Numbered from the stretch's first letter, positions 20,869 through 29,985 are shown. The stretch: 64,000 bases of DNA from Pelotomaculum sp. PtaB.Bin104 (GCA_002067205.1 MVQL01000211.1:62001-126000); one strand, 5' to 3'. Notes: a model not told the origin generated them from the sequence alone. Translations and numbers: made by a program.

Positions 20869-21785
20869 ACGGAATTCTCAATGTACTGAAGCCACCCGGG
20901 ATGACTTCCCATGACCTGGTCAGTTTCGTTCGCCGCACCTTAAAAATAAAAAAGGCCGGACACACGGGCACACTGGACCCTGGTGCGGCAGGGGTGATGG
21001 TTGTTTGTCTGGGACGGTCGACCCGGATCGCCCGGTTTATTTCCGGTGATGAAAAGGAATATCGGGCAGAAATCACTTTCGGCGGCAGCACTGACACCGG
21101 TGACTCTTTCGGCGAAGTAACTGCCGAGCATGACGCTTCGAATTTGAATGAAGCTGCCGTCAAAGCTTGCCTCCCTTTTTTCACGGGTAATATTAACCAG
21201 GTGCCGCCGATGGTGTCCGCGCTGAAGCGGCAGGGCCGGAAGCTTTATGAGCTGGCCCGGGCCGGTCAGTTTGTTGAGCGCCAGGCGCGGGCGGTGACGA
21301 TTAAATCTCTTGAATACATCAGCGGGGCCGGCTGGGGTAGGCCGAGGCCGGTGGCCCTTTTGCACCTGACCTGCTCCAAGGGCACATATGTCCGGACCCT
21401 ATGTGAGGATATCGGCAACTACCTTGGCTGCGGCGCGCATATGTCTTTTTTGGTGCGAACAAGAGCAGGTTCTTTTTGTATTTCAGAATCCTACACCCTG
21501 GAGGACATCAAGAACGCTGCCGGCAATATTTCCACAATGTTGGTGACGATGGATAATGTACTTGCCGGACTACCTCCGGTCAAGGTGAAAAACGGAGCGG
21601 TAGCCGCAGTAAGCTCCGGCTCAAAACTATATTTGCCGGGTGTGGCCGCTTTGCCTGACGGTTTAGCTGATGGAGTGCTGGTGCGCCTGCAGGGCCCGGA
21701 AGGCTTATTGGCAGTGGCTGAGACTGCCCGGGATCCGGAGGACTCATCGAGAATTTTTTTTAAACCGGTTTGTGTACTGGTGTGA
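20865..21785 (+). CDS. truB: tRNA pseudouridine-55 synthase
   Basis: Makes the universal pseudouridine-55 in the tRNA T-loop. The 306 residues start at TTG 20865, overlapping the nrnA stop by four bases. The N-terminal GILNVLKPPGMTSHDLV and the catalytic motif HTGTLDPGAAGVMVVCLG, with its Asp, are intact. The substrate segment CSKGTYVRTLCEDIG is also present, followed by a C-terminal PUA-like region. It is followed by ribF in the usual order. Confidence 0.96.
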   Translation: MNGILNVLKPPGMTSHDLVSFVRRTLKIKKAGHTGTLDPGAAGVMVVCLGRSTRIARFISGDEKEYRAEITFGGSTDTGDSFGEVTAEHDASNLNEAAVKACLPFFTGNINQVPPMVSALKRQGRKLYELARAGQFVERQARAVTIKSLEYISGAGWGRPRPVALLHLTCSKGTYVRTLCEDIGNYLGCGAHMSFLVRTRAGSFCISESYTLEDIKNAAGNISTMLVTMDNVLAGLPPVKVKNGAVAAVSSGSKLYLPGVAALPDGLADGVLVRLQGPEGLLAVAETARDPEDSSRIFFKPVCVLV

Positions 21786-21850
21786 AATCCGGTTTAATAA
21801 TTTGAATTTGAAACTATTAATGTCCCGTTTCCGAGCAGGAGGTTTTTTTA

Positions 21851-22780
21851 TTGTATATTTACCACCATTGGCGGGGACTTAAAGATAAACACAAAAAAAT
21901 CGTTGTTGGCCTGGGCAACTTCGACGGGCTGCATATCGGCCATCAACAGCTTATTTCAGAGATAATGGCAATGGCCAAAGAAATTGGCGGCACTCCCACA
22001 GTCTTTACTTTTACCCCTCATCCCCTGGCTGTACTTCGTCCGGACAGCTGCCCGCAACTGCTGTTATCTCAAGAGGCAAAACAAAGGCGGATCGAGAGCC
22101 TCGGGGTGGAAGTCCTGCTGCTGGCGCCTTTTGATCTGGAGTTTGCCAGGATTTCTCCCGAATATTTCATAAGCAATGTGCTCCATCAAGAGTTAGGTGT
22201 CAGCGGGGTTGTGGTCGGGTATAACTATACCTTTGGCTATCGCGGGCAGGGCACGCCGGCATTACTTGAAGAGCAGGCCGCCAGGCACAATTACCGGTTA
22301 AGGGTGGTGCCACCGGTGGTGATCGACGGTCAAGTGGTGAGCAGTTCCATGATCAGAGAGCTAATGTATAAAGGTGATGTGGAAAACTCAGCTAAGTTTC
22401 TCGGGTACTACCCTTTTACTGAAGCTCAGGTCGTGACGGGTGAAAGGCGCGGGGGCACACTGGGCTTTCCCACCGCCAACCTGAATATAGACAATAATTT
22501 GCTGGTGCCTGCAAATGGGGTTTATGCTGTTCATGTAGATATAGCCGGTGAAACCTACCTCGGGGTGGCAAATATCGGAGTCAAGCCAACGTTTAAAGGT
22601 CAGGTTAGAAACATTGAAGTCCATTTGCTGGATTTTTATCAGGATCTTTATGGGAAAAATATCAGGGTTAAGTTTATCAGGCGCTTGCGGGAGGAAAAAA
22701 GATTCGATACAACTTCGGACCTGGTCAAACAAATTAAGCAGGATATTGTTCAGGCCAGGCTGGCGGCAGGCTGCCGGTGA
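21851..22780 (+). CDS. ribF: Bifunctional riboflavin kinase / FAD synthetase
   Basis: Converts riboflavin to FMN and then FAD. The N-terminal nucleotidyltransferase domain (about 1-180) has VGLGNFDGLHIGHQQLI and the SSSMIRELMYKGDVENSAKFLG segment that ends it. The C-terminal kinase domain has GERRGGTLGFPTANLNI and NIGVKPTF. Its 309 residues are typical. The TTG start follows AGGAGG closely. It probably belongs to the nrnA-truB unit, and the next gene has its own promoter. Confidence 0.95.
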   Translation: MYIYHHWRGLKDKHKKIVVGLGNFDGLHIGHQQLISEIMAMAKEIGGTPTVFTFTPHPLAVLRPDSCPQLLLSQEAKQRRIESLGVEVLLLAPFDLEFARISPEYFISNVLHQELGVSGVVVGYNYTFGYRGQGTPALLEEQAARHNYRLRVVPPVVIDGQVVSSSMIRELMYKGDVENSAKFLGYYPFTEAQVVTGERRGGTLGFPTANLNIDNNLLVPANGVYAVHVDIAGETYLGVANIGVKPTFKGQVRNIEVHLLDFYQDLYGKNIRVKFIRRLREEKRFDTTSDLVKQIKQDIVQARLAAGCR

Positions 22781-22820
22781 ATAAAAAAAGTTTCTTTCCA
22801 TATAAATTTAATAGGCAACG

Positions 22821-22850
22821 TTTACATAACTACTGGAATTATGCTACAAT
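22821..22850 (+). promoter_or_regulatory. Sigma-A promoter upstream of small-gene pair and rpsO
   Basis: TTTACA (22821-22826) and TACAAT (22845-22850) have an 18-base spacer. The first gene starts at 22893 after TAAGGAGG. Confidence 0.58.
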
Positions 22851-22892
22851 TAACCCGTTAAACGTCCCGCATTAATTAAGGAGGCGTTAACC

Positions 22893-23120
22893 ATGAGTGT
22901 CCCTAAATTCGACTCTCCCGAGGAGGAAATTAAGAAGTGGCTCAATTATATCGCTCTGATTTGTTTGAGCGAGGAGTTCCAGTCCTTGAAGATGGAGTTG
23001 GAAACCATTTACCAGCAGTCGAATATGGAAAATTACCGGTTAGCAGCCTTTCAGGATGCCCTGTATGCCTTTCTTTCCCAGGAAGAAGACGGGCAGGTCT
23101 GCCAATCCGGCACATATTAG
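22893..23120 (+). CDS. Small acidic hypothetical protein
   Basis: A 75-residue protein with a strong start (ATG after TAAGGAGGCG). It is predicted mainly helical, from the stretches EEEIKKWLNYIALICLSEEF and YRLAAFQDALYAFLSQEEDG. I recognise no family. It is preceded by its own promoter and followed 13 bases later by a small DUF4258-like gene, so the two probably form one transcript. A helical protein next to a small mixed protein recalls toxin-antitoxin pairs, but nothing in this sequence proves that role. Confidence 0.7.
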   Translation: MSVPKFDSPEEEIKKWLNYIALICLSEEFQSLKMELETIYQQSNMENYRLAAFQDALYAFLSQEEDGQVCQSGTY

Positions 23121-23133
23121 AGAGTTAGCTGCA

Positions 23134-23355
23134 ATGAAGGTGATCATTACCGAGCACGCCCGAAAGCGCTTGCGGGATTTGAGACAGGATAAGATCTCAA
23201 TCTCAGACATCATCAGTGCGGCCAGCGGGATCCCTGGACGCATACCGACTGCTACCCGGTTCCGGGGTTTTGTGGCCAAGCCGGGCCGGGTTTTTGATAT
23301 TGTTGCCAAAGATATTCCAGACGGACGTCTGGTAATAACAATAATTGGGAAATAA
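23134..23355 (+). CDS. DUF4258-like small protein
   Basis: A 73-residue protein beginning [20 protein letters not shown]. The pattern of a His-Ala-Arg helix, then [11 protein letters not shown], then a strand pair ending [11 protein letters not shown], resembles DUF4258 and the distantly related RelE/HigB fold. I chose ATG 23134, although the frame is open further upstream inside the previous gene. No good ribosome-binding site precedes it, consistent with translational coupling. Family assignment is by eye and moderately sure. Confidence 0.62.
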   Translation: MKVIITEHARKRLRDLRQDKISISDIISAASGIPGRIPTATRFRGFVAKPGRVFDIVAKDIPDGRLVITIIGK

Positions 23356-23415
23356 ACTTTCCCAGGAGAACTGCAGGCTAGGCAATACGTTTCTCCGGCG
23401 GTTGACTTGGCCGGC
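23347..23415 (+). promoter_or_regulatory. Possible structured leader of rpsO
   Basis: Three inverted repeats lie just upstream of rpsO: GGGAAA/TTTCCC (23347-23352 with 23358-23363), GGAGAA/TTCTCC (23365-23370 with 23391-23396), and a GC-rich CCGG/CCGG pair (23395-23398 with 23411-23414). S15 commonly represses its own mRNA through leader structures. Such a role here is inference. Confidence 0.35.
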
Positions 23416-23443
23416 AGCGATTTATAAGAAGGAGGTGAGCCGC

Positions 23444-23713
23444 ATGGCTATGACTACTGAAGACAAGCAGGCTATTATTGCCAATCACAAGATTCATGAA
23501 AACGATACCGGTTCTCCGGAAGTGCAAGTGGCAATATTAACGCAAAGGATCAACACCCTGACCGAGCACTTAAAGCTGCACAAGGGTGATCACCATTCCC
23601 GCCGGGGCTTGTTGAAGATGGTCGGACAAAGAAGAGCTTTGCTAAACTATCTGCGTGACCGGCATTTTGACCGGTACCGTTCGCTGATTGAAAAGCTTGG
23701 CTTAAGAAAGTAA
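23444..23713 (+). CDS. rpsO: 30S ribosomal protein S15
   Basis: Primary 16S rRNA-binding protein of the small-subunit platform. The 89 residues are full length. Motifs include [35 protein letters not shown] and [19 protein letters not shown] 23444 follows AAGGAGGTGA. A terminator follows and then pnp, the conserved rpsO-pnp pair. Confidence 0.98.
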   Translation: MAMTTEDKQAIIANHKIHENDTGSPEVQVAILTQRINTLTEHLKLHKGDHHSRRGLLKMVGQRRALLNYLRDRHFDRYRSLIEKLGLRK

Positions 23714-23724
23714 GCAATGATACG

Positions 23725-23750
23725 GAAGCGGGTGTAATGCCCGCTTCTTT
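23725..23750 (+). terminator. Terminator after rpsO
   Basis: An 8-bp stem (23725-23732 with 23740-23747, loop TGTAATG) is followed by TTT then GC. It probably acts as a partial terminator or RNase processing site between rpsO and pnp. Confidence 0.65.
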
Positions 23751-23871
23751 GCTGCATTTCCGGGTTTTTTATGTATTTTATTTTATCTTGAGAGGAAATA
23801 ATATTAAAAATGTCGAAGTAATATTTACTTGTTAAATATTTCTTTTCTGTACCAGGAGGTATAGCTTATTA

Positions 23872-26091
23872 ATGTTAAATAACCCTGTTTTAAAAAAAGA
23901 GATCAACGTCGGTGGCCGGCCGATGATTCTCGAGACCGGAAGGCTGGCCAAGCAGGCCGGTGGTGCCGTATTTGTCCGCTACGGCGACACAACTGTCCTG
24001 GTAGTGGCCACCATGGGCCAGGCCAGGGCGGGGATTGACTTTTTTCCGCTCACAGTGGACTACGAGGAAAGGTTTTATGCTGTTGGCAAGATCCCGGGCG
24101 GGTTTATCAAAAGAGAAAGCCGTCCCAGCGAAAAGGCAGTTCTGTCAGGTCGTTTGATCGACCGGCCGATCAGGCCGCTGTTTCCTAAGGAAATGCGCAA
24201 CGAGGTCCAGGTCATTGCCACCATTATGTCGGTGGACCAGGACCATGCGCCGGAAATCGCCGCCATGGTCGGGGCCTCCGCAGCTTTGCATATTTCCGAA
24301 ATTCCCTTGCAGTACCCAATCGGGGGTGTAATTGTCGGGCGGGTGGACGGCGAACTGGTGATCAACCCGGTGTTGTCACAGGCAGAAAAGAGCGATTTGC
24401 ATTTAGTGGTCGCCGGCACCAGGGAGGCCGTGATGATGGTTGAGGCAGGGGCCAGAGAGGTTCCTGAGTCAGCCATCCTGGAAGCTATTTCTTTCGGGCA
24501 CGGTGTCGTAAGGGATATTGTTGATTTTATTGAAAGCTTCAGGGAGGAAGCCCTGGGGCTGGGGCTGGCCAAGGAAAAATTTATGCCTGAAATCGCAGAA
24601 CCAGACCCACTGCTGGTGGAAGCCTTAAGCGGACCGGCAGAGGAAAGGCTGGCCGGCGCCCTTAAGCAGTGTGTTGAAGAAAAACTTTCTAAAAAGGACC
24701 GCGAAGCCTATATTAACGGGCAGAAGGATGAATTAACGCAGCAATTTCTGGAGACTTATCCGGAAGAAGAAAATTCAATCAGAAAAATTATCGACAGCAT
24801 CGAAAAGAAGATTGTCCGCCGGATGATTGCCGTGGACAGGCAGCGTATTGACGGTCGGGCCGTCACGGAAGTTAGGCCGATCTCCATTGAGGTCGGGGTT
24901 CTGCCTCGCCCCCACGGCTCAGGTCTGTTCACCAGAGGGCAAACCCAGATACTTTCTGCGGTAACCCTGGGGACAATTTCCGAGGAGCAAATCGTGGACG
25001 GGCTTGGCGTGGAGGAGTCCAAGCGCTTCATTCACCATTACAACTTCCCCCCCTTCAGCGTTGGGGAGACCAGGCCGATCAGAGGCCCAGGCCGGCGGGA
25101 GATCGGTCACGGCGCACTGGCGGAGCGGGCACTGTCCGCGGTTGTTCCCACCGAGGAGGAGTTCCCCTATACGATCCGCCTGGTTTCGGAAGCCCTCGAG
25201 TCCAACGGCTCGACCTCCATGGGCAGTGTATGCGGCAGCTGCCTGGCCCTGATGGACGCCGGTGTGCCGATTAAGGCGCCGGTGGCCGGTGTGGCCATGG
25301 GTTTGATCAAAGAGGAGGAGCATATTACTGTGCTAACCGACATCCAGGGGCTGGAAGACCATCTGGGTGACATGGACTTTAAGGTGGCGGGAACGTCAAA
25401 TGGAGTAACGGCCCTACAGATGGATATCAAGATCGCCGGCATTCCCGGGGAAGTTTTTGAGAGTGCCCTGGCCCAGGCCTACGAAGGCCGCATGCATATC
25501 CTGGGCAAAATGCTGGAAGTGATTTCTGCCCCCCGGGCGGAGCTGTCCCCGCACGCGCCGCGCATTATTCATACATCAATCGATCCGGATAAAATCCGTG
25601 ACGTGATCGGCCCTGGCGGCAAGATCATTAAGAAAATCGTTGAGGAAACCGGCGCCGATATCGACATCGAAGATGACGGCCGCGTGTTTATCGCCTCGGT
25701 CGACCAGGAAAAGGGCAAATTAGCCCTGCAGATTATTGAGAACCTGACCAAGGAGATCAAGGCTGGTGAACTCTACAACGGGCGGGTAACCAAAATTATG
25801 GACTTCGGCTGTTTCGTGGAGATCATTCCGGGCGTCCTGGGCCTGCCCGGCAAGGAGGGCCTGGTTCATATTTCCCAACTGGAGCACCACCGGGTGAATA
25901 AGGTGGAGGATGTGGTTAAAGTTGGGGATATGGTGATGGTAAAAACCATTGGCTATGATAACCAGGGCCGCTTGAAACTGTCCCGGAAAGATGCCATACC
26001 GGTACCGGAGGGAATGGCCAAAGACGACCATGATCGCCCGCGCGACCGGGGGTCTCGTCCACCAAGACGCCGGGAGCAAGGCCGCGGTTAA
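23872..26091 (+). CDS. pnp: Polynucleotide phosphorylase
   Basis: 3'-5' phosphorolytic exoribonuclease of mRNA decay. The 739 residues show two RNase PH domains: the first has [14 protein letters not shown], the second [19 protein letters not shown] with [14 protein letters not shown] before it. A KH domain ([20 protein letters not shown]) and an S1 domain ([20 protein letters not shown]) follow. It ends in a charged, Arg-rich tail. ATG 23872 lies 13 bases after AGGAGG, a slightly long spacing. Cold-shock leader control, known for pnp elsewhere, cannot be judged here. Confidence 0.97.
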   Translation: MLNNPVLKKEINVGGRPMILETGRLAKQAGGAVFVRYGDTTVLVVATMGQARAGIDFFPLTVDYEERFYAVGKIPGGFIKRESRPSEKAVLSGRLIDRPIRPLFPKEMRNEVQVIATIMSVDQDHAPEIAAMVGASAALHISEIPLQYPIGGVIVGRVDGELVINPVLSQAEKSDLHLVVAGTREAVMMVEAGAREVPESAILEAISFGHGVVRDIVDFIESFREEALGLGLAKEKFMPEIAEPDPLLVEALSGPAEERLAGALKQCVEEKLSKKDREAYINGQKDELTQQFLETYPEEENSIRKIIDSIEKKIVRRMIAVDRQRIDGRAVTEVRPISIEVGVLPRPHGSGLFTRGQTQILSAVTLGTISEEQIVDGLGVEESKRFIHHYNFPPFSVGETRPIRGPGRREIGHGALAERALSAVVPTEEEFPYTIRLVSEALESNGSTSMGSVCGSCLALMDAGVPIKAPVAGVAMGLIKEEEHITVLTDIQGLEDHLGDMDFKVAGTSNGVTALQMDIKIAGIPGEVFESALAQAYEGRMHILGKMLEVISAPRAELSPHAPRIIHTSIDPDKIRDVIGPGGKIIKKIVEETGADIDIEDDGRVFIASVDQEKGKLALQIIENLTKEIKAGELYNGRVTKIMDFGCFVEIIPGVLGLPGKEGLVHISQLEHHRVNKVEDVVKVGDMVMVKTIGYDNQGRLKLSRKDAIPVPEGMAKDDHDRPRDRGSRPPRRREQGRG

Positions 26092-26250
26092 GTTTTTTAA
26101 TGGCACGGCTGTCATCAGAGATGGATGAGATGCCAACTGGGTTGCAATATTATTAAGTTGTAGAGGATTTGCTTTACCTGCCTTTGTCCGAAGGCAGGTG
26201 AGGCCAACCCAAAAATGCCAGAAATTTACTTCTGCAAGGATTATTTCAAA

Positions 26251-26285
26251 ATGACGGCCGGACGCTGCCGTCATGATTTATCTTT
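26251..26285 (+). terminator. Terminator after pnp
   Basis: An 8-bp perfect stem (26251-26258 with 26267-26274) is followed by GATTTATCTTTTTT. Confidence 0.65.
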
Positions 26286-26365
26286 TTTGCTCAAAAATAC
26301 TTAGTTACACCTAACCTGGTTTTTATACATTTTCATTCCGGGTTAGGGGTATACAATAATTTTTT

Positions 26366-26396
26366 AAATGCCTCAAATATGAGGTGTTTTTGTTTT
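26366..26396 (+). terminator. Second terminator-like hairpin before the M16 gene
   Basis: A stem centred on CCTCA/TGAGG (26371-26375 with 26380-26384) extends through G-T and A-T pairs into a TGTTTTTGTTTT tail. Confidence 0.5.
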
Positions 26397-26576
26397 AAAC
26401 TAATCCCCAGGTGCATAAGGATTTGTAATGAGCATTGAGGGTAAATATTTAGAATGGTAGCTGGGAAACCTTTAGTAAGATATCTTTTAAGTACCATTAT
26501 TATTTTTTAACAAATTAGAGGAGTTAAGCCAAATTCAACGAATAAGTTAGGATTGTATTTGGAGGAGGTTCCATTT

Positions 26577-27833
26577 ATGTTTCAAAAGGTTACCCTTGAC
26601 AACAATATTCAGGTCCTTACGGAACGAGTTCCCCATGTCCGCTCTGTTGCACTGGGGTTCTGGGTGGATGTGGGCTCACGTGATGAAGGTCCTGAAAATA
26701 ACGGTATTTCTCATTTTATAGAGCATTTGCTGTTCAAAGGCACTGAAAAGCGGACGGCCAAGCAGATTGCCGAGGCCCTGGACGCGGTGGGCGGGCAGTT
26801 AAACGCGTTTACCACCAAGGAATATACCTGCTATTATGCCCGGGTCCTGGATGAACATTTTGACCTGGCTTTTGATCTGTTAAGCGATATGCTTTTTGGC
26901 TCGATCTTTGCTGCGGAAGACCTTGACCGGGAGAGAAATGTAATCATTGAGGAAATAAAAATGTATGAAGACGCCCCTGATGAACTGGTGCATGATGTAT
27001 TTGCCAGTTCAATGTGGCAGGGACATGCCCTTGGCCGCCCAATAATCGGAACTGCCGAGGTGATTGCCCGGATTACCAGGGACCAAATCATCGAATACTA
27101 TAAAACCCACTACAACCCGGGCAAACTGATTGTGACCGCTGCAGGCAACATTGACCATGACCAGGTCATCAGCAAACTGAAACCGGTACTGGAGGCAAGA
27201 ACGGGCAAAAGCCTCGCCCGCTCGCTGATTGCTCCGCAGCCAACCCGGGATGTGGTGTGCCGGAGTAAAGAAACTGAGCAGGTGCATCTGTGTTTGGGGA
27301 CCCCTGGCCTGAGCCTTGATCATGAAAAAACCTATACCTTTCAAATCGTCAATACAATCCTGGGCGGGGGCTTAAGCTCGCGGCTGTTTCAGGAAATCAG
27401 GGAGCAGCGCGGCCTGGTTTATTCCGTCTATTCTTACCACAGCTCCTACCATGATACCGGACTTTTTTGCATCTACGCCGGTTTAAGCAAGCAAAATGTA
27501 GATGAGGTGCTTGAACTAACCTTTAGACAGATCAAGGATATCCGGGAGAATAGTGTTACGGCGGAAGAGCTGCAAAGGGCTAAGGACCAGTTGAAAGGCA
27601 ATTTGTTATTGAGCCTGGAGAATGTCAGCACCAGGATGAGCAGGCTGGGCAAATCCCAGCTTTATCTGGGTAAGATCATCCCCCCGGAAGAGGTTGTGGA
27701 AAAATTAAACAAGGTGACCATCAAGGATATTCAGGATCTAGCTGTTGAAATGCTCGACCCCGACCGCTTTTCCCTGGCCACTATCGGCCCCTGGGAGGAC
27801 TGCGGCAACCTGATGAAAGCGATGGGGCGATAA
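26577..27833 (+). CDS. ymxG: M16-family zinc peptidase (YmxG/MlpA-like)
   Basis: A 418-residue single-unit peptidase related to mitochondrial processing peptidase beta. The inverted zinc motif HFIEH is at residues 46-50. The second zinc Glu lies in ERNVIIEEIKMYEDAPDE near residue 125. The C-terminal half contains the GGGLSSRLFQEIREQRGLVY substrate-grip motif. ATG 26577 follows GGAGGAGG. It has the same neighbours (pnp before, ymxH after) as Bacillus mlpA. It lacks a signal peptide. The natural substrate is unknown. Confidence 0.93.
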   Translation: MFQKVTLDNNIQVLTERVPHVRSVALGFWVDVGSRDEGPENNGISHFIEHLLFKGTEKRTAKQIAEALDAVGGQLNAFTTKEYTCYYARVLDEHFDLAFDLLSDMLFGSIFAAEDLDRERNVIIEEIKMYEDAPDELVHDVFASSMWQGHALGRPIIGTAEVIARITRDQIIEYYKTHYNPGKLIVTAAGNIDHDQVISKLKPVLEARTGKSLARSLIAPQPTRDVVCRSKETEQVHLCLGTPGLSLDHEKTYTFQIVNTILGGGLSSRLFQEIREQRGLVYSVYSYHSSYHDTGLFCIYAGLSKQNVDEVLELTFRQIKDIRENSVTAEELQRAKDQLKGNLLLSLENVSTRMSRLGKSQLYLGKIIPPEEVVEKLNKVTIKDIQDLAVEMLDPDRFSLATIGPWEDCGNLMKAMGR

Positions 27834-27914
27834 GGAAGTCCTGGAACAGAACACCCGCTTAAATGCCGGTGGTTTGAAATTCCAACCTTCCCGGAGGCAA
27901 GCCACGGTTAGCCG

Positions 27915-27946
27915 AGGTACAAGGATTAAACCCTTGTGCCTTTTTT
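27915..27946 (+). terminator. Strong terminator after the M16 peptidase gene
   Basis: A 10-bp stem with one T-G pair (27915-27924 with 27932-27941, loop ATTAAAC) is followed by an uninterrupted T tract. Confidence 0.85.
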
Positions 27947-28023
27947 CTGCAAAAGTTATATACTTTCGAAAGAAATTATTCTTATGTAGATAAGACAATC
28001 TTAAATGATCTGAAGGAGTAAAA

Positions 28024-28488
28024 ATGAGCTTATCGATCGTTGTTAAGGTTAAAAAAATATCTGAAAAAATCGGTGCCTCCATCCCTCTCCCCAGTTATTC
28101 CACGCCAGGATCAGCAGGTGTTGATTTGCCCGCCTGCATTGATGAGCCTCTGGTAGTTGCACCTGGCCAAAGGGCTAGCATCCCCACCGGCATGGCCATC
28201 GAGGTCCCTGACCGGCATATAGTGGGGCTGATTTTTCCCAGAAGCGGCCTGGCCTCCCGCCACGGCATCACCCTGGCCAATGCTGTCGGCGTTGTAGACA
28301 GCGACTACAAGGGCGAAATTTTAGTCGCTGTTCACAACCAAGGCAGCCAAAGCTATGCCATCAGCCCCGGCGAACGAATCGCCCAGCTTGTGTTCATGCC
28401 TGTATTCGAGGCTATATTTGAAGAGGCGGCGGAGCTGGCAGAGACCGGCCGGGGTGCGGGCGGATTTGGCTCCACAGGTAAAATCTAG
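28024..28488 (+). CDS. dut: dUTP diphosphatase (trimeric dUTPase)
   Basis: Hydrolyses dUTP to dUMP, which keeps uracil out of DNA and feeds thymidylate synthesis. The 154 residues contain the five conserved motifs: TPGSAGVDL, PRSGLASRHGI, GVVDSDYKGEI (catalytic Asp), RIAQLVFMP and the mobile C-terminal GRGAGGFGSTG. ATG 28024 follows AAGGAG. A terminator precedes it and it is probably expressed from a promoter in 27947-28020. Confidence 0.95.
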   Translation: MSLSIVVKVKKISEKIGASIPLPSYSTPGSAGVDLPACIDEPLVVAPGQRASIPTGMAIEVPDRHIVGLIFPRSGLASRHGITLANAVGVVDSDYKGEILVAVHNQGSQSYAISPGERIAQLVFMPVFEAIFEEAAELAETGRGAGGFGSTGKI

Positions 28489-28554
28489 GTATTTTTTTAA
28501 TTTTTATCATAATTGCGGCATGTCCCAAATAAATTTAATTACGGGGGTGGGACA

Positions 28555-28890
28555 ATGTCCAGCAATTTAATTTTGGGATTAATTGTATTATTGTTGGTGC
28601 TGCTTTCGGTGAAAGAAAGGATCTTTCTTTGCCGGTACAGGGAAAAGAATTGGGAAGCCATCGGTGAAAGTAAGTCAAGCCCATTTTCTCAGGCCCTGGT
28701 TAATCTGATCGGGGTGGCCGGGGGGATTTACCTGTCCCTGGTTTTACTTTGCACTTTTCTGGAGCTGGATCTGCCGATGAGGGTGAACCTGGGCCGGTAC
28801 AGCCTGGAGCCGCTGGCTACGATATCAATTATCCTGGCCATAGCCCAGCCATATTTTCAAAAGGTGGTCATGGCCTGGCGAAGAATATAA
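28555..28890 (+). CDS. Small membrane protein of unknown function
   Basis: A 111-residue protein with an N-terminal hydrophobic span (LILGLIVLLLVLLSV) and a charged segment with KERIFLCRYREKNW. A second span (LIGVAGGIYLSLVLLCTFLEL) and a third C-terminal hydrophobic stretch (LATISIILAIAQPYF) follow. ATG 28555 follows GGGGGTGGGA. I do not recognise a named family. It sits between dut and ymxH with a start and coding pattern typical of a real gene. Confidence 0.68.
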   Translation: MSSNLILGLIVLLLVLLSVKERIFLCRYREKNWEAIGESKSSPFSQALVNLIGVAGGIYLSLVLLCTFLELDLPMRVNLGRYSLEPLATISIILAIAQPYFQKVVMAWRRI

Positions 28891-28968
28891 GCTGTGGGTA
28901 TGTTCTCTCCCCAGCAATATTTAGATTGTTCAAGGCCTGATGAAAACAAAGTTGTGGGGGTGACTGAA

Positions 28969-29238
28969 GTGAGGATGTCCGATCTGGTGGGCAAGGAGAT
29001 AGTCAACTTATATAATGGCGCCCGGCTGGGTGTAGTTGGTGATTCCGATATGGAAATAGATATGGAATCCGGCGAAATCCGCTCAATAATTCTTCCGAAA
29101 AAGAACAATATTATTAACCTGTGGTTGGACCGGCAGCACCTGGTGATTCCCTGGGAGGCGGTCAAAAAAATTGGCGCTGAAGTAATCATTGTAGACATGG
29201 ATCAAACCAGCCCGGGCTACCAGCGTTCTTTATTTTAA
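28969..29238 (+). CDS. ymxH: YlmC/YmxH family PRC-barrel sporulation protein
   Basis: An 89-residue single PRC-barrel-like protein starting at GTG 28969 (MRMSDLVGKEIVNLYNGARLG). The core has DMEIDMESGEIRSIILP and the end has LVIPWEAVKKIGAEVIIVD. YlmC/YmxH proteins are conserved in endospore formers. YmxH lies next to the dipicolinate synthase genes in Bacillus. Here a 3.8-kb insertion separates it from dapB-dpaA. The biochemical function is not established. Confidence 0.88.
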   Translation: MRMSDLVGKEIVNLYNGARLGVVGDSDMEIDMESGEIRSIILPKKNNIINLWLDRQHLVIPWEAVKKIGAEVIIVDMDQTSPGYQRSLF

Positions 29239-29283
29239 AGCAGCAACTATGGGCCATCGCTGAAGCCGGTGTGTGATAAGAAA

Positions 29284-29314
29284 AAGGGTTGAGAGTTCTT
29301 CGCTCTCAACCCTT
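29284..29314. terminator. Perfect 12-bp hairpin after ymxH
   Basis: Stem 29284-29295 with 29303-29314, loop TTCTTCG. On the + strand it is not followed by T residues. On the - strand it reads into a T5 tract, so orientation is uncertain. It abuts a relic coding sequence exactly. Confidence 0.55.
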
Positions 29315-29395
29315 AAGCCGGGTGATGTGGTTAAGGCATTCGTAGTGGATAAGCTGACCAACGACATCAATATCAACCCGGTAATCCTGCAATAA
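29315..29395 (+). pseudogene. Relic of the C-terminal end of a surface-protein-like gene
   Basis: The 26 codons before a TAA read KPGDVVKAFVVDKLTN then DININ then PVILQ. This matches the last 26 residues of the larger fragment at 29557-29985 (QPGDVVKAYIVDDLTNAI...NPVILQ) at about two of every three positions. No start and no upstream coding sequence is present, so it is the surviving tail of a duplicated gene. Confidence 0.72.
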
Positions 29396-29426
29396 CGCAA
29401 GCCAACGTAAACAGAGCTGGAAGTAG

Positions 29427-29457
29427 TGCGATACCGGGGGAATCACCCGGTATCGCA
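29427..29457. terminator. Perfect 12-bp hairpin after the relic
   Basis: Stem 29427-29438 with 29446-29457, loop GGAATCA, followed by TTAACTT. It was probably the terminator of the decayed gene. Confidence 0.6.
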
Positions 29458-29556
29458 TTAACTTGGCCTTATGGCACAGGTTTTTCCTTGGCGCAAGTGC
29501 TTACGCAGTTGATCCAACCCCCGGTTTTTGTTAGCAGATAAACTAATTACTAACAT

Positions 29557-29985
29557 TTGAAGCCGGGTCAGGAGCAGCTTGATGCGGCAACAACTGCTTT
29601 AAATGACGCGATGAATGTCTTTGAGTCCGGAAAAGTAACGACTGCTGCTCTTAAATATACTGTATTAGCAAACAGCGATACCAGTTATGACAATGGCCAG
29701 ACACCGGACGGAATCACTACGATGACGGTAAAAAGTGGTGTTGCCGGGTTCAAATATTTCTCGGTGAGTGTTGCTCCGGTCGTACCTCATGTTGGCAGTG
29801 AAGTTGTTGTATTTGTGCTGTCAAGGAGCGGGATGCAGTTGGCCATCAATGCCACTAAAGCAGACTTTGATGTCATCAGCAGCGCCCAGGCCGGTTTTAA
29901 TATCCAGCCGGGTGACGTGGTGAAGGCCTACATCGTGGATGATTTGACCAATGCTATAGACCGCAACCCGGTTATCCTTCAGTAG
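29557..29985 (+). pseudogene. Truncated surface/cell-wall-like protein, C-terminal domain only
   Basis: A 142-codon open frame preceded in frame by a stop at 29551. The only starts are TTG codons, with no ribosome-binding site. The N-terminal part, EQLDAATTALNDAMNVFESGKV, resembles the helical FIVAR-like linkers of surface proteins. A beta-rich segment follows (GFKYFSVSVAPVVPHVGSEVVVF). It looks like the 3' end of a larger gene that has lost its front, including any signal peptide. The tail is duplicated at 29315-29395. A small standalone protein remains possible. Confidence 0.6.

Larger units (their letters stand above)
26092..26576 (+). other. Gene-free stretch rich in hairpins between pnp and the M16 peptidase
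   Basis: No gene could be supported. Four inverted repeats follow one another. They are a 9-bp hairpin at 26176-26199, a terminator-like hairpin at 26251-26285 and a 10-bp stem with an 18-base loop at 26310-26347. The fourth is a weak stem with a long T tract at 26366-26396. The last part (26400-26560) is AT-rich and could hold the promoter of the next gene. Confidence 0.6.

Noticed and set aside
23402-23428. TTGACT with a downstream TATAAG as a promoter for rpsO
   Set aside because: The -10 would touch the ribosome-binding site, leaving no leader; the match is likely chance.
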